64,000 nucleotides of DNA from positions 31,686,554-31,750,553 of the forward strand of contig NC_092562.1 in NCBI RefSeq assembly GCF_037975245.1. The letters run 5' to 3'. Both the position numbers and the translations under genes were made by a program. Under the pieces are notes generated by a model, which did no database searches, was not told where the DNA came from, and worked only from the letters and a program-made list of their open reading frames with translations. Of this stretch, positions 39,701 through 54,700 are shown in pieces. Each line of letters opens with the position of its first letter. Within the stretch, counting starts at the first letter, position 1. This stretch comes from Apostichopus japonicus. Its lineage: Eukaryota > Echinodermata > Holothuroidea > Aspidochirotida > Stichopodidae.

Positions 39701-42700
39701 GGAAGGCAGTTGGATGTGGGCTGACTGTACCCCAGAGAGTGAATGGCAAAATAGCTTGTGGGCTGATGGAGAACCAGGAAATGGAGTGGAAGACTGTGGA
39801 GCTCTCTCACCCAACACCAGCCAGCTCTATGATAATGTCTGTGATGTGTTCCTCCCGTACGTCTGTGAGCTAACCACAAAGGGTAAGTTTCATTCTGCTT
39901 AATTTCTTTGCTATGGCAGCCTGGGAACTTGAAAGAGGCAAAGCGTCATAGAATACTAAGGCTCTTTGAATTTTGTCTTTTCTTCAGTGCTCCAATTGGA
40001 GTTTAAGATCTTGCATCTTTTTGTGAATGTTTCCATTGGCCTTATACATCAGTAAGAAAGATCTGGCTGGTTTCATTAATTGTATAAAGAACTTTATAAT
40101 GCTGACGCTCTGGATTACAGTTAGATGAAAGAAAGTATTTAAGATCAGTACTATCTTTCTCTTTGCAGGTTTCTCCAGAGATGATGCTAATGTACATAAT
40201 GTAGCTGCTCTTCCGATATCCTACACTGAGACCAACGTCACTTGGGAGAATTCTGAGTTTAATTGTGATGTATTTGGATACAACATCTATTACACCTCCA
40301 GGAACACTGGGATTAGATCTATAGCCACTGTTTATGGCGGAGATGCTACAGAAGTGACTCTCCAGGAGCTGGAAGAAGGGGTCATCTACGACATCAGCGT
40401 TGCTGCTCTGCAGACTGAGCGAGAATTGCCTGAAGTCGGTCCTGTAGCAGGTATGAGGGAAACATTTGTCCCTTTCATTGCTCTTTTGAAATATTTAACA
40501 TTAGGTTGTTAAATTTGTTAGTTTGATGGTAACTATATTGACACCTTCCTCTGTTTTTGTTTCAATCTGACAGTTTGTCCTTACCTGTATGAAGCAAGCC
40601 CATCTGGAAGTTGCTACTATTTCTCCAACGGCAGAACCTCCTACCAAGGAGCTAGGGGATCCTGTTTGAGTGATCCAAATGGAGATCTTGCCATCATCAA
40701 TAACCAGGATGAACTTGATTACCTGGTGGAAAGGGTAGTTGGAGGACCCAGATGGATAGGTCAGCATAATGAAAGAAACTCTTTAGAGATAATTAGTTGA
40801 TGAGGAAAGATTTCTAGTATTTTTGTTAGTATTATAGTTGCTTCATATCCATTCAAGTAAAATATAGTAAGCTAGGGAAGCAGGTTTGGGTGGTTTGATA
40901 ACAGATTGGATTATTGACATTTTACAGGCTATTTTGATAGAGCCACAGAAGGGCACTGGACGTGGGCAGACTGTCAGGATGCAGAATCATGGCAGGAAGC
41001 TCTGTGGGGTCCAGATCAGCCAACAGGCTATGATGAAGATTGTGGTGCTTTGGAGAGCAGTGGACTCCTGTCAGACTATGTTTGTGACCAGGGTTTCCGT
41101 TACGTATGTGAGATCTCTCCCAAAGGTAAGATTACTGAGTTCATGCTCTTGATTCCTCAATATGATCGGAGCATTGCTAAAACTTGGTATCTGTAAAGAC
41201 ATGATTTAATGAGTCACTTGAATGTCTACAAACCAGACAACTTGCTTCATTCTTTGATAGGGTTCTCCAGAGATGATGCCAATGCTGAGGAAGTCACAGC
41301 CAAAACCAGAACACAATATTCTGTCACAGTGAACTGGAAAGTGTCGGAGGTCAACTGTGATGTCTTTGGTTACACCATCCGTCTTAGGAACATTGAAACT
41401 GAGATTGTGAAAGCATTCTATGCACATGGAGGTGCTACCAACAGCCTGGTAGCAGATAGCCTGGAAAGAGACTCCACCTACCAAGTCACTGTTGCTGGGT
41501 TACAAATTGACAGACAGTTACCTGAAGTTGGCTTTGTGAATGTGTCAACAGGTCAGTAAAGTGTTATATATTATGTAGCTGTAGAAAGAAGCACTGATGT
41601 TGGTACGATCTTTGAAAGCTAAAGCAGTATTTGATTTAAAAAATCTGGAGTGGATTTAATCACTTGATACATCTGGTCTTTGACCTTTCTTCTTTTCAGG
41701 TTGTCCTGATGGATACGAGACCTCTCCTACTGGAGGCTGTTATTTCTTCTTCAGCGAAGGAAGAACGTACGATGTGGCTCGAAGAAGCTGTCTGTCAGAT
41801 CCTGAAGGAGATCTTGCCATCATTGACACACAGGAAGAGCTCGATTATCTTGTGGGTAGAACAGCTGAATTGATGAATAGTCAGAATTGGTGGATTGGTG
41901 AGTAAATGTTCTAGTTGAGTATTAATGTCTGTGAAATTCATTAAGACATTAATGTAAGTGTTGATGATGCAAATGCATGTTGCATTTAAAACTGTTACTG
42001 ACCATGGTTCTATAATTATCTCTTGAAACAGGTTTCTTTGATATTTCTGTGGAAGGCAGTTGGATGTGGGCTGACTGTACCCCAGAGAGTGAATGGCAAA
42101 ATAGCTTGTGGGCTGATGGAGAACCAGGAAATGGAGTGGAAGACTGTGGAGCTCTCTCACCCAACACCAGCCAGCTCTATGATAATGTCTGTGATGTGTT
42201 CCTCCCGTACGTCTGTGAGCTAACCACAAAGGGTAAGTTTCATTCTGCTTAATTTCATTGCTTTGGCAGCCTGGAAACTTGAAAGAGGCAGAATGTCATG
42301 GAATACTAAGGCTCTTTGAACCTTGTTTTCTTCTTTAGTGCTCCAATTGAGATTAAGATCTTAGATCTTATATATCAGTAAGAAAGATCTGGCTGGGTTC
42401 ATTAATTGTATAAAGAACTTTATAATGCTGACACTCTGGATTACAGTTAGATGTAAGAAAGTATTAAGATCAGTACTATCTTTTTCTTTGCAGGTTTCTC
42501 CAGAGACGATGCTAATGTACATAATGTGGCTGCTCTTCCGATATCCTACACTGAGACCAACGTCACTTGGGAGAATTCTGAGTTTAATTGTGATGTATTT
42601 GGATACAACATCTATTACACCTCCAGGAACACTGGGATTAGATCTATGGCCACTGTTTATGGCGGAGATGCTACAGAAGTGACTCTCCAGGAGCTGGAAG

Positions 42701-45700
42701 AAGGGGTCATCTACGACATCAGCGTTGCTGCTCTGCAGACTGAGCGAGAATTGCCTGAAGTCGGTCCTGTAGCAGGTATGAGGGAAACATTTGTCCCTTT
42801 AATTGCTCTTTTGAAATATTTAACATTAGGTTGTTTAAATTTGTTAGTTTGATGGTAACTATATTGACACCTTCCTCTGTTTTTGTTTCAATCTGACAGT
42901 TTGTCCTTACCTGTATGAAGCAAGCCCTTCTGGAAGTTGCTACTATTTCTCCAACGGCAGAACGTCCTACCAAGGAGCTAGGGGTTCCTGTTTGAGTGAT
43001 CCAAATGGAGATCTTGCCATCATCAATAACCAGGAAGAACTTGATTACCTGGTGGAAAGGGTAGTTGGAGGACCCAGATGGATAGGTCAGCATAATAAAA
43101 GAAACTCTTTAGAGATAATTCGAGGTCCTTTAGAGTTGATGAGGGTTGATTTTTAGTATTTTTGTTAGTATTATAGTTGCTTCATATCCATTCAAGTAAA
43201 ATATAGTAAGCTAGGGAAGCAGGTTTGGGTGGTTTCATAACAGATTGGATCTTTGACATTTTACAGGCTATTTTGATAGAGCCACAGAAGGGCACTGGAC
43301 GTGGGCAGACTGTCAGGATGCAGAATCATGGCAGGAAGCTCTGTGGGGTCCAGATCAGCCAACAGGCTATGATGAAGATTGTGGTGCTTTGGAGAGCAGT
43401 GGACTCCTGTCAGACTATGTTTGTGACCAGGGTTTCCGTTACGTATGTGAGATCTCTCCCAAAGGTAAGATTACTGAGTTCATGCTCTTGATTCCTCAAT
43501 ATGATCAGAGCATTGCTAAAACTTGGTATCTGTAAAGACATGATTTAATGAGTCACTTGAATGTCTACAAACCAGACAACTTGCTTCATTCTTTGATAGG
43601 GTTCTCCAGAGATGATGCCAATGCTGAGGAAGTCACAGCCAAAACCAGAACACAATATTCTGTCACAGTGAACTGGAAAGTGTCGGAGGTCAACTGTGAT
43701 GTCTTTGGTTACACCATCCGTCTTAGGAACATTGAAACTGAGATTGTGAAAGCATTCTATGCACATGGAGGTGCTACCAACAGCCTGGTAGCAGATAGCC
43801 TGGAAAGAGACTCCACCTACCAAGTCACTGTTGCTGGGTTACAAATTGACAGACAGTTACCTGAAGTTGGCTTTGTGAATGTGTCAACAGGTCAGTAAAG
43901 TGTTATATATTATGTAGCTGTAGAAAGAAGCACTGATGTTGGTACGATCTTTGAAAGCTAAAGCAGTATTTGATTTAAAAAATCTGGAGTGGATTTAATC
44001 ACTTGATACATCTGGTCTTTGACCTTTCTTCTTTTCAGGTTGTCCTGATGGATACGAGACCTCTCCTACTGGAGGCTGTTATTTCTTCTTCAGCGAAGGA
44101 AGAACGTACGATGTGGCTCGAAGAAGCTGTCTGTCAGATCCTGAAGGAGATCTTGCCATCATTGACACACAGGAAGAGCTCGATTATCTTGTGGGTAGAA
44201 CAGCTGAATTGATGAATAGTCAGAATTGGTGGATTGGTGAGTAAATGTTCTAGTTGAGTATTAATGTCTGTGAAATTCATTAAGACATTAATGTAAGTGT
44301 TGATGATGCAAATGCATGTTGCATTTAAAACTGTTACTGACCATGGTTCTATAATTATCTCTTGAAACAGGTTTCTTTGATATTTCTGTGGAAGGCAGTT
44401 GGATGTGGGCTGACTGTACCCCAGAGAGTGAATGGCAAAATAGCTTGTGGGCTGATGGAGAACCAGGAAATGGAGTGGAAGACTGTGGAGCTCTCTCACC
44501 CAACACCAGCCAGCTCTATGATAATGTCTGTGATGTGTTCCTCCCGTACGTCTGTGAGCTAACCACAAAGGGTAAGTTTCATTCTGCTTAATTTCATTGC
44601 TTTGGCAGCCTGGAAACTTGAAAGAGGCAGAATGTCATGGAATACTAAGGCTCTTTGAACCTTGTTTTCTTCTTTAGTGCTCCAATTGAGATTAAGATCT
44701 TAGATCTTATATATCAGTAAGAAAGATCTGGCTGGGTTCATTAATTGTATAAAGAACTTTATAATGCTGACACTCTGGATTACAGTTAGATGTAAGAAAG
44801 TATTAAGATCAGTACTATCTTTTTCTTTGCAGGTTTCTCCAGAGACGATGCTAATGTACATAATGTGGCTGCTCTTCCGATATCCTACACTGAGACCAAC
44901 GTCACTTGGGAGAATTCTGAGTTTAATTGTGATGTATTTGGATACAACATCTATTACACCTCCAGGAACACTGGGATTAGATCTATGGCCACTGTTTATG
45001 GCGGAGATGCTACAGAAGTGACTCTCCAGGAGCTGGAAGAAGGGGTCATCTACGACATCAGCGTTGCTGCTCTGCAGACTGAGCGAGAATTGCCTGAAGT
45101 CGGTCCTGTAGCAGGTATGAGGGAAACATTTGTCCCTTTAATTGCTCTTTTGAAATATTTAACATTAGGTTGTTTAAATTTGTTAGTTTGATGGTAACTA
45201 TATTGACACCTTCCTCTGTTTTTGTTTCAATCTGACAGTTTGTCCTTACCTGTATGAAGCAAGCCCTTCTGGAAGTTGCTACTATTTCTCCAACGGCAGA
45301 ACGTCCTACCAAGGAGCTAGGGGTTCCTGTTTGAGTGATCCAAATGGAGATCTTGCCATCATCAATAACCAGGAAGAACTTGATTACCTGGTGGAAAGGG
45401 TAGTTGGAGGACCCAGATGGATAGGTCAGCATAATAAAAGAAACTCTTTAGAGATAATTCGAGGTCCTTTAGAGTTGATGAGGGTTGATTTTTAGTATTT
45501 TTGTTAGTATTATAGTTGCTTCATATCCATTCAAGTAAAATATAGTAAGCTAGGGAAGCAGGTTTGGGTGGTTTCATAACAGATTGGATCTTTGACATTT
45601 TACAGGCTATTTTGATAGAGCCACAGAAGGGCACTGGACGTGGGCAGACTGTCAGGATGCAGAATCATGGCAGGAAGCTCTGTGGGGTCCAGATCAGCCA

Positions 45701-48700
45701 ACAGGCTATGATGAAGATTGTGGTGCTTTGGAGAGCAGTGGACTCCTGTCAGACTATGTTTGTGACCAGGGTTTCCGTTACGTATGTGAGATCTCTCCCA
45801 AAGGTAAGATTATTGAGTTCATGCTCTTGATTCCTCAATATGATCGGAGCATTGCTAAAACTTGGTATCTGTAAAGACATGATTTAATGAGTCACTTGAA
45901 TGTCTACAAACCAGACAACTTGCTTCATTCTTTGATAGGGTTCTCCAGAGATGATGCCAATGCTGAGGAAGTCACAGCCAACACCAGAACACAATATTCT
46001 GTCACAGTGAACTGGAAAGTGTCGGAGGTCAACTGTGATGTCTTTGGTTACACCATCCGTCTTAGGAACATTGAAACTGAGATTGTGAAAGCATTCTATG
46101 CACATGGAGGTGCTACCAACAGCCTGGTAGCAGATGGCCTGGAAAACAACTCCACCTACCAAGTCACTGTTGCTGGGTTACAAATTGACAGACAGTTACC
46201 TGAAGTTGGCTTTGTGAATGTGTCAACAGGTCAGTAAAGTGTTATTATTACTGTAGCTGTAGAAAGAAGCACTGATATTGGTACGATCTTTGGAAGCTAA
46301 AGCAGTATTTGATTAAAAAAATCTGGAGTGGATGTAATCACTTCATACATGTGATCTTTGACCTTTCTTCTTTTCAGGTTGTCCTGATGGATACGAGACC
46401 TCTCCTATTGGAGGCTGTTATTTCTTCTTCAGCGAAGGAAGAACGTACGATGTGGCTCGAAGAAGCTGTCTGTCAGATCCTGAAGGAGATCTTGCCATCA
46501 TTGACACAGAGAAAGAGCTCGATTATCTTGTGGGTAGAACAGCTGAATTGATGAATAGTCAGAATTGGTGGATTGGTGAGTAAATTTTCTATTTGAGTAT
46601 TAATGTTTATGTAATTCATTAAGACATTAATGTAAGTGTTGATGATGCAAATGCATGTTGAATTCAAAACTGTTGCTGACCATGGTTCTATAATTATCTC
46701 TTGAAACAGGTTTCTTTGATATTTCTGTGGAAGGCAGTTGGATGTGGGCTGACTGTACCCCAGAGAGTGAATGGCAAAATAGCTTGTGGGCTGATGGAGA
46801 ACCAGGAAATGGAGTGGAAGACTGTGGAGCTCTCTCACCCAACACCAGCCAGCTCTATGATAATGTCTGTGATGTGTTCCTCCCGTACGTCTGTGAGCTA
46901 ACCACAAAGGGTAAGTTTCATTCTGCTTAATTTCATTGCTTTGGCAGCCTAGAAACTTGAAAGAGGCAGAATGTCATGGAATACTAAGGCTCTTTGAACC
47001 TTGTTTTCTTCTTTAGTGCTCCAATTGAGATTAAGATCTTAGATCTTATATATCAGTAAGAAAGATCTGGCTGGGTTCATTTATTGTATAAAGAACTTTA
47101 TAATGCTGACGCTCTGGATTACAGTTAGATGTAAGAAAGAATTAAGATCAGTACTATCTTTTTCTTTGCAGGTTTCTCCAGAGATGATGCTAATGTACAT
47201 AATGTGGCTGCTCTTCCGATATCCTACACTGAGACTAACGTCACTTGGGAGAATTCTGAGTTTAATTGTGATGTATTTGGATACAACATCTATTACACCT
47301 CCAGGAACACTGGAATTAAAACTACGGCCACTGTTTATGGCGGAGATGCTACAGAAGTGACTCTCCAGGAGCTGGAAGAAGGGGTCATCTACGACATCAG
47401 CGTTGCTGCTCTGCAGACTGAGCGAGAATTGCCTGAGGTCGGTCCTGTAGCAGGTATGAGGGAAACATTTGTCCCTTTAATTGCTCTTTTGAAATATTTA
47501 ACATTAGGTTGTTTAAATTTGTTAGTTTGATGGTAACTATATTGACACCTTCCTCTGTTTTTGTTTCAATCTGACAGTTTGTCCTTACCTGTATGAAGCA
47601 AGCCCTTCTGGAAGTTGCTACTATTTCTCCAACGGCAGAACGTCCTACCAAGGAGCTAGGGGTTCCTGTTTGAGTGATCCAAATGGAGATCTTGCCATCA
47701 TCAATAACCAGGAAGAACTTGATTACCTGGTGGAAAGGGTAGTTGGAGGACCCAGATGGATAGGTCAGCATAATAAAAGAAATTCTTTAGAGATAATTCG
47801 AGGTCCTTTAGAGTTGATGAGGGTTGATTTTTAGTATTTTTGTTAGTATTATAGTTGCTTCATATCCATTCAAGTAAAATATAGTAAGCTAGGGAAGCAG
47901 GTTTGGGTGGTTTCATAACAGATTGGATCTTTGACATTTTACAGGCTATTTTGATAGAGCCACAGAAGGGCACTGGACGTGGGCAGACTGTCAGGATGCA
48001 GAATCATGGCAGGTAGCTCTGTGGGGTCCAGATCAGCCAACAGGCTATGATGAAGATTGTGGTGCTTTGGAGAGCAGTGGACTCCTGTCAGACTATGTTT
48101 GTGACCAGGGTTTCCGTTACGTATGTGAGATCTCTCCCAAAGGTAAGATTATTGAGTTCATGCTCTTGATTCCTCAATATGATCGGAGCATTGCTAAAAC
48201 TTGGTATCTGTAAAGACATGATTTAATGAGTCACTTGAATGTCTACAAACCAGACAACTTGCTTCATTCTTTGATAGGGTTCTCCAGAGATGATGCCAAT
48301 GCTGAGGAAGTCACAGCCAACACCAGAACACAATATTCTGTCACAGTGAACTGGAAAGTGTCGGAGGTCAACTGTGATGTCTTTGGTTACACCATCCGTC
48401 TTTTGAACATTGAAACTGAGATTGTGAAAGCATTCTATGCACATGGAGGTGCTACCAACAGCCTGGTAGCAGATGGCCTGGAAAACAACTCCACCTACCA
48501 AGTCACTGTTGCTGGGTTACAAATTGACAGACAGTTACCGGAAGTTGGCTTTGTGAATGTGTCAACAGGTCAGTAAAGTGTTATTATTACTGTAGCTGTA
48601 GAAAGAAGCACTGATATTGGTACGATCTTTGGAAGCTAAAGCAGTATTTGATTAAAAAAATCTGGAGTGGATGTAATCACTTCATACATGTGATCTTTGA

Positions 48701-51700
48701 CCTTTCTTCTTTTCAGGTTGTCCTGATGGATACGAGACCTCTCCTATTGGAGGCTGTTATTTCTTCTTCAGCGAAGGAAGAACGTACGATGTGGCTCGAA
48801 GAAGCTGTCTGTCAGATCCTGAAGGAGATCTTGCCATCATTGACACAGAGAAAGAGCTCGATTATCTTGTGGGTAGAACAGCTGAATTGATGAATAGTCA
48901 GAATTGGTGGATTGGTGAGTAAATTTTCTATTTGAGTATTAATGTTTATGTAATTCATTAAGACATTAATGTAAGTGTTGATGATGCAAATGCATGTTGA
49001 ATTCAAAACTGTTGCTGACCATGGTTCTATAATTATCTCTTGAAACAGGTTTCTTTGATATTTCTGTGGAAGGCAGTTGGACGTGGGCTGACTGTACCCC
49101 AGAGAGTGAATGGCAAAATAGCTTGTGGGCTGATGGAGAACCAGGAAATGGAGTGGAAGACTGTGGAGCTCTCTCACCCAACACCAGCCAGCTCTATGAT
49201 AATGTCTGTGATGTGTTCCTCCCGTACGTCTGTGAGCTAACCACGAAGGGTAAGTTTCATTCTGCTCAATTTCTTTGCTTTGGCAGCCTGGGAACTTGAA
49301 AGAGGCAAAGCATCATATAATACTAAGGCTCTTTGAACCTTGTTTTCTTCTTCAGTGCCCCAATTGTAGTTTAAGATCTTGCATCTTTTTGTGAATGTTT
49401 CCATAGGCCTTATAGATCAGTAAGAAAGATCTGGCTGGTTTCATTAATTGTATTAAGAACTCTATAATGCTGACTTCCTGGATTACAGTTAGATGAAAGA
49501 AAGTATTTAAGATCAGTACTATCTTTCTCTTTGCAGGTTTCTCCAGAGATGATGCTAATGTACATAATGTGGCTGCTCTTCCGATATCCTACACTGAGAC
49601 CAACGTCACTTGGGAGAATTCTGAGTTTAATTGTGATGTATTTGGATACAACATCTATTACACCTCCAGGAACACTGGAATTAGAACTACGGCCACTGTT
49701 TATGGCGGAGATGCTACAGAAGTGACTCTCCAGGAGCTGGAAGAAGGGGTCATCTACGACATCAGCGTTGCTGCTCTGCAGACTGAGCGAGAATTGCCTG
49801 AGGTCGGTCCTGTAGCAGGTATGAGGGAAACATTTGTCGCTTTCATTGCTCTTTTGAAATATTTAACATTAGGTTGTTTAAATTTGTTAGTTTGATGGTA
49901 ACTATATTGACACCTTCCTCTGTTTTTGTTTCAATCTGACAGTTTGTCCTTACCTGTATGAAGCAAGCCCTTCTGGAAGTTGCTACTATTTCTCCAACGG
50001 CAGAACGTCCTACCAAGGAGCTAGGGGTTCCTGTTTGAGTGATCCAAATGGAGATCTTGCCATCATCAATAACCAGGATGAACTTGATTACCTGGTGGAA
50101 AGGGTAGTTGGAGGACCCAGATGGATAGGTCAGCATAATAAAAGAAACTCTTTAGTGATAAATTGATGTTCTTAAGAGTTGAGGAGTGTTGATTTCTAGT
50201 GATTTTTTGTTAGTATTATAGTTGCTGCATATCTATTCAAGTAAAATGTTGGTATGCTAGAGAAGTTATTATTGGGTGATTGGATAACAGATTGGATTAT
50301 TGACATTTTACAGGCTATTTTGATAGAGCCACAGAAGGGCACTGGACGTGGGCAGACTGTCAGGATGCAGAATCATGGCAGGAAGCTCTGTGGGGTCCAG
50401 ATCAGCCAACAGGCTATGATGAAGATTGTGGTGCTTTGGAGAGCAGTGGACTCCTGTCAGACTATGTTTGTGACCAGGGTTTCCGTTACATATGTGAGAT
50501 CTCTCCCAAAGGTAAGATTATTGAGTTCATGCTCTTGATTCCTCAATATGATCAGAGCATTGCTAAAACTTGGTATCTGTAAAGACATGATTTAATGAGT
50601 CACTTGAATGTCTACAAACCAGACAACTTGCTTCATTCTTTGATAGGGTTTTCCAGAGATGATGCCAATGCTGAGGAAGTCACAGCCAACACCAGAACAC
50701 AATATTCTGTCACAGTGAACTGGAAAGTGTCGGAGGTCAACTGTGATGTCTTTGGTTACACCATCCGTCTTAGGAACATTGAAACTGAGATTGTGAAAGC
50801 ATTCTATGCACATGGAGGTGCTACCAACAGCCTGGTAGCAGATGGCCTGGAAAACAACTCCACCTACCAAGTCACTGTTGCTGGGTTACAAATTGACAGA
50901 CAGTTACCTGAAGTTGGCTTTGTGAATGTGTCAACAGGTCAGTAAAGTGTTATATATTATGTAGCTGTAGAAAGAAGCACTGATGTTGGTACGATCCTTG
51001 AAAGCTAAAGCAGTATTTGATTTAAAAAATCTGGAGTGGATTTAATCACTTGATACATCTGGTCTTTGACCTTTCTTCTTTTCAGGTTGTCCTGATGGAT
51101 ACGAGACCTCTCCTACTGGAGGCTGTTATTTCTTCTTCAGCGAAGGAAGAACGTACGATGTGGCTCGAAGAAGCTGTCTGTCAGATCCTGAAGGAGATCT
51201 TGCCATCATTGACACAGAGGAAGAGCTCAATTATCTTGTGGGTAGAACAGCTGAATTGATGAATAGTCAGAATTGGTGGATTGGTGAGTAAATGTTCTAG
51301 TTGAGTATTAATGTTTATGTAATTCATTAAGACATTAATGTAAGTGTTGATGATGCAAATACATGTTGCATTCAAAACTGTTACTGACCATGGTTCTACA
51401 ATTATCTCTTGAAACAGGTTTCTTTGATATTTCTGTGGAGGGCAGTTGGACGTGGGCTGACTGTACCCCAGAGAGTGAATGGCAAAATAGCTTGTGGGCT
51501 GATGGAGAACCAGGAAATGGAGTGGAAGACTGTGGAGCTCTCTCACCCAACACCAGCCAGCTCTATGATAATGTCTGTGATGTGTTCCTCCCGTACGTCT
51601 GTGAGCTAACCACAAAGAGTAAGTTTCATTCTGCTCAATTTCTTTGCTTTGGCAGCCTGGGAACTTGAAAGAGGCAAAGTGTCGTAGAATAATAAGGCTC

Positions 51701-54700
51701 TTTGAATTTTGTTTTCTTCTTCAGTGCTCCAATTGAGATTAAGATCTTAGAGCTTATATATCAGTAAGAAAGATCTGGCTGGTTTCATTAATTGTATTAA
51801 GAACTCTATAATGCTGACTTCCTGGATTACAGTTAGATGAAAGAAAGTATTTAAGATCAGTACTATCTAATTTCTCTTTGCAGGTTTCTCCAGAGATGAT
51901 GCTAATGTACAAAATGTGGCTGCTCTTCCGATATCCTACACTGAGACCAACGTCACTTGGGAGAATTCTGAGTTTAATTGTGATGTATTTGGATACAACA
52001 TCTATTACACCTCCAGGAACACTGGGATTAGATCTATGGCCACTGTTTATGGCGGAGATGCTACAGAAGTGACTCTCCAGGAGCTGGAAGAAGGGGTCAT
52101 CTACGACATCAGCGTTGCTGCTCTGCAGACTGAGCGAGAATTGCCTGAAGTCGGTCCTGTAGCAGGTATGAGGGAAACATTTGTCGCTTTCATTGCTCTT
52201 TTGAAATATTAACATAAGGTTGTTAAATTTGTTAGTTTGATGGTAACGATATTGACACCTTCCTCTGTTTTTGTTTCAATCTGACAGTTTGTCCTTACCT
52301 GTATGAAGCGAGCCCATCTGGAAGTTGCTACTATTTCTCCAACGGCAGAACGTCCTACCAAGGAGCTAGGGGCTCATGTTTGAGTGATCCAAATGGAGAT
52401 CTTGCCATCATTAATAACCAGGAAGAACTTGATTACCTGGTGGAAAGGATCGTTGGAGGACCCAGATGGATAGGTCAGCATAATGAAAATACTCTTTAGA
52501 GATAATTCGATGTCCTTAAGAGTTGATGAGGGTTGATTTCTAGTATTTTTGTTAGTATTATAGTTGCTTCATATCCATGTAAGTAAAATGTTAGTATGCT
52601 AGAGAAGTTATTTTTGGGTGATTCGATAACAGATTGGATTATTGACATTTTACAGGCTATTTTGATAGAGCCACAGAAGGGCACTGGACGTGGGCAGACT
52701 GTCAGGATGCAGAATCATGGCAGGAAGCTCTGTGGGGTCCAGATCAGCCAACAGGCTATGATGAAGATTGTGGTGCTTTGGAGAGCAGTGGACTCCTGTC
52801 AGACTATGTTTGTGACCAGGGTTTCCGTTACGTATGTGAGATCTCTCCCAAAGGTAAGATTATTGAGTTCATGCTCTTGATTCCTTAATATGATCAGAGC
52901 ATTGCTAAAACTTGGTATCTTCAAAGACATGATTTAATGAGTCTCTTGAATGTCTACAAACCAGACAACTTGCTTCATTCTTTGATAGGGTTCTCCAGAG
53001 ATGATGCCAATGCTGAGGAAGTCACAGCCAAAACCAGAACACAATATTCTGTCACAGTGAACTGGAAAGTGTCGGAGGTCAACTGTGATGTCTTTGGTTA
53101 CACCATCCGTCTTAGGAACATTGAAACTGAGATTGTGAAAGCATTCTATGCACATGGAGGTGCTACCAACAGCCTGGTAGCAGATGGCCTGGAAAACAAC
53201 TCCACCTACCAAGTCACTGTTGCTGGGTTACAAATTGACAGACAGTTACCTGAAGTTGGCTTTGTGAATGTGTCAACAGGTCAGTAAAGTGTTATTTTTA
53301 GCTGTAGAAAGAAGCTCCGATATTGGTACGATCTTTGAAAGCTAAAGCAGTATTTGATTAAAAGAAACTGGGTGGATTTAATCAATTCATACATATGATC
53401 TTTGACCTTTCTTTTTTTCAGGTTGTCCTGATGGATACGAGACCTCTCCTACTGGAGGCTGTTATTTCTTCTTCAGCGAAGGAAGAACGTACGATGTGGC
53501 TCGAAGAAGCTGTCTGTCAGATCCTGAAGGAGATCTTGCCATCATTGACACAGAGGAAGAGCTCAATTATCTTGTGGGTAGAACAGCTGAATTGATGAAT
53601 AGTCAGAGTTGGTGGATTGGTGAGTAAATGTTCTATTTGAGTATTAATGTCTGTGAAACTCATTAAGACATTAATGTAAGTGTTGATGATGCAAATGCAT
53701 GTTGCATTCAAAACTGTTGCTGACCATGGTTCTATAATTATCTCTTGAAACAGGTTTCTTTGATATTTCTGTGGAGGGCAGTTGGACGTGGGCTGACTGT
53801 ACCCCAGAGAGTGAATGGCAAAATAGCTTGTGGGCTGATGGAGAACCAGGAAATGGAGTGGAAGACTGTGGAGCTCTCTCACCCAACACCAGCCAGCTCT
53901 ATGATAATGTCTGTGATGTGTTCCTCCCGTACGTCTGTGAGCTAACCACAAAGAGTAAGTTTCATTCTGCTCAATTTCTTTGCTTTGGCAGCCTGGAAAC
54001 TTGAAAGAGGCAAAGTGTCATAGAATAATAAGGCTCTTTGAATTTTGTTTTCTTCTTCAGTGCTCCAATTGAGATAAGGAACTTAGAGCTTATATATCAG
54101 TAAGAAAGATCTGGCTGGTTTCATTAATTGTATTAAGAACTCTATAATGCTGACACTCTGGATAACAGTTAGATGAAAGAAAGTATTTAAGATCAGTACT
54201 ATCTTTCTCTTTGCAGGTTTCTCCAGAGATGATGCTAATGTACATAATGTGGCTGCTCTTCCGATATCCTACACTGAGACCAACGTCACTTGGGAGAATT
54301 CTGAGTTTAATTGTGATGTATTTGGATACAACATCTATTACACCTCCAGGAACACTGGAATTAGATCTATGGCCACTGTTTATGGCGGAGATGCTACAGA
54401 AGTGACTCTCCAGGAGCTGGAAGAAGGGGTCATCTACGACATCAGCGTTGCTGCTCTGCAGACTGAGCGAGAATTGCCTGAAGTCGGTCCTGTAGCAGGT
54501 ATGAGGGAAACATTTGTCGCTTTCATTGCTCTTTTGAAATATTAACATAAGGTTGTTAAATTTGTTAGTTTGATGGTAACGATATTGACACCTTCCTCTG
54601 TTTTTGTTTCAATCTGACAGTTTGTCCTTACCTGTATGAAGCGAGCCCATCTGGAAGTTGCTACTATTTCTCCAACGGCAGAACCTCCTACCAAGGAGCT

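Noticed and set aside
39346-53951. Minus-strand frames of 72-177 codons recurring every 2.34 kb, and alternative plus frames such as those starting near 38523 and 39281
   Set aside because: They are shadows of the true exons: they cross GT-AG introns and have no domain similarity, whereas the correct frame gives CTLD and FN3 sequences.
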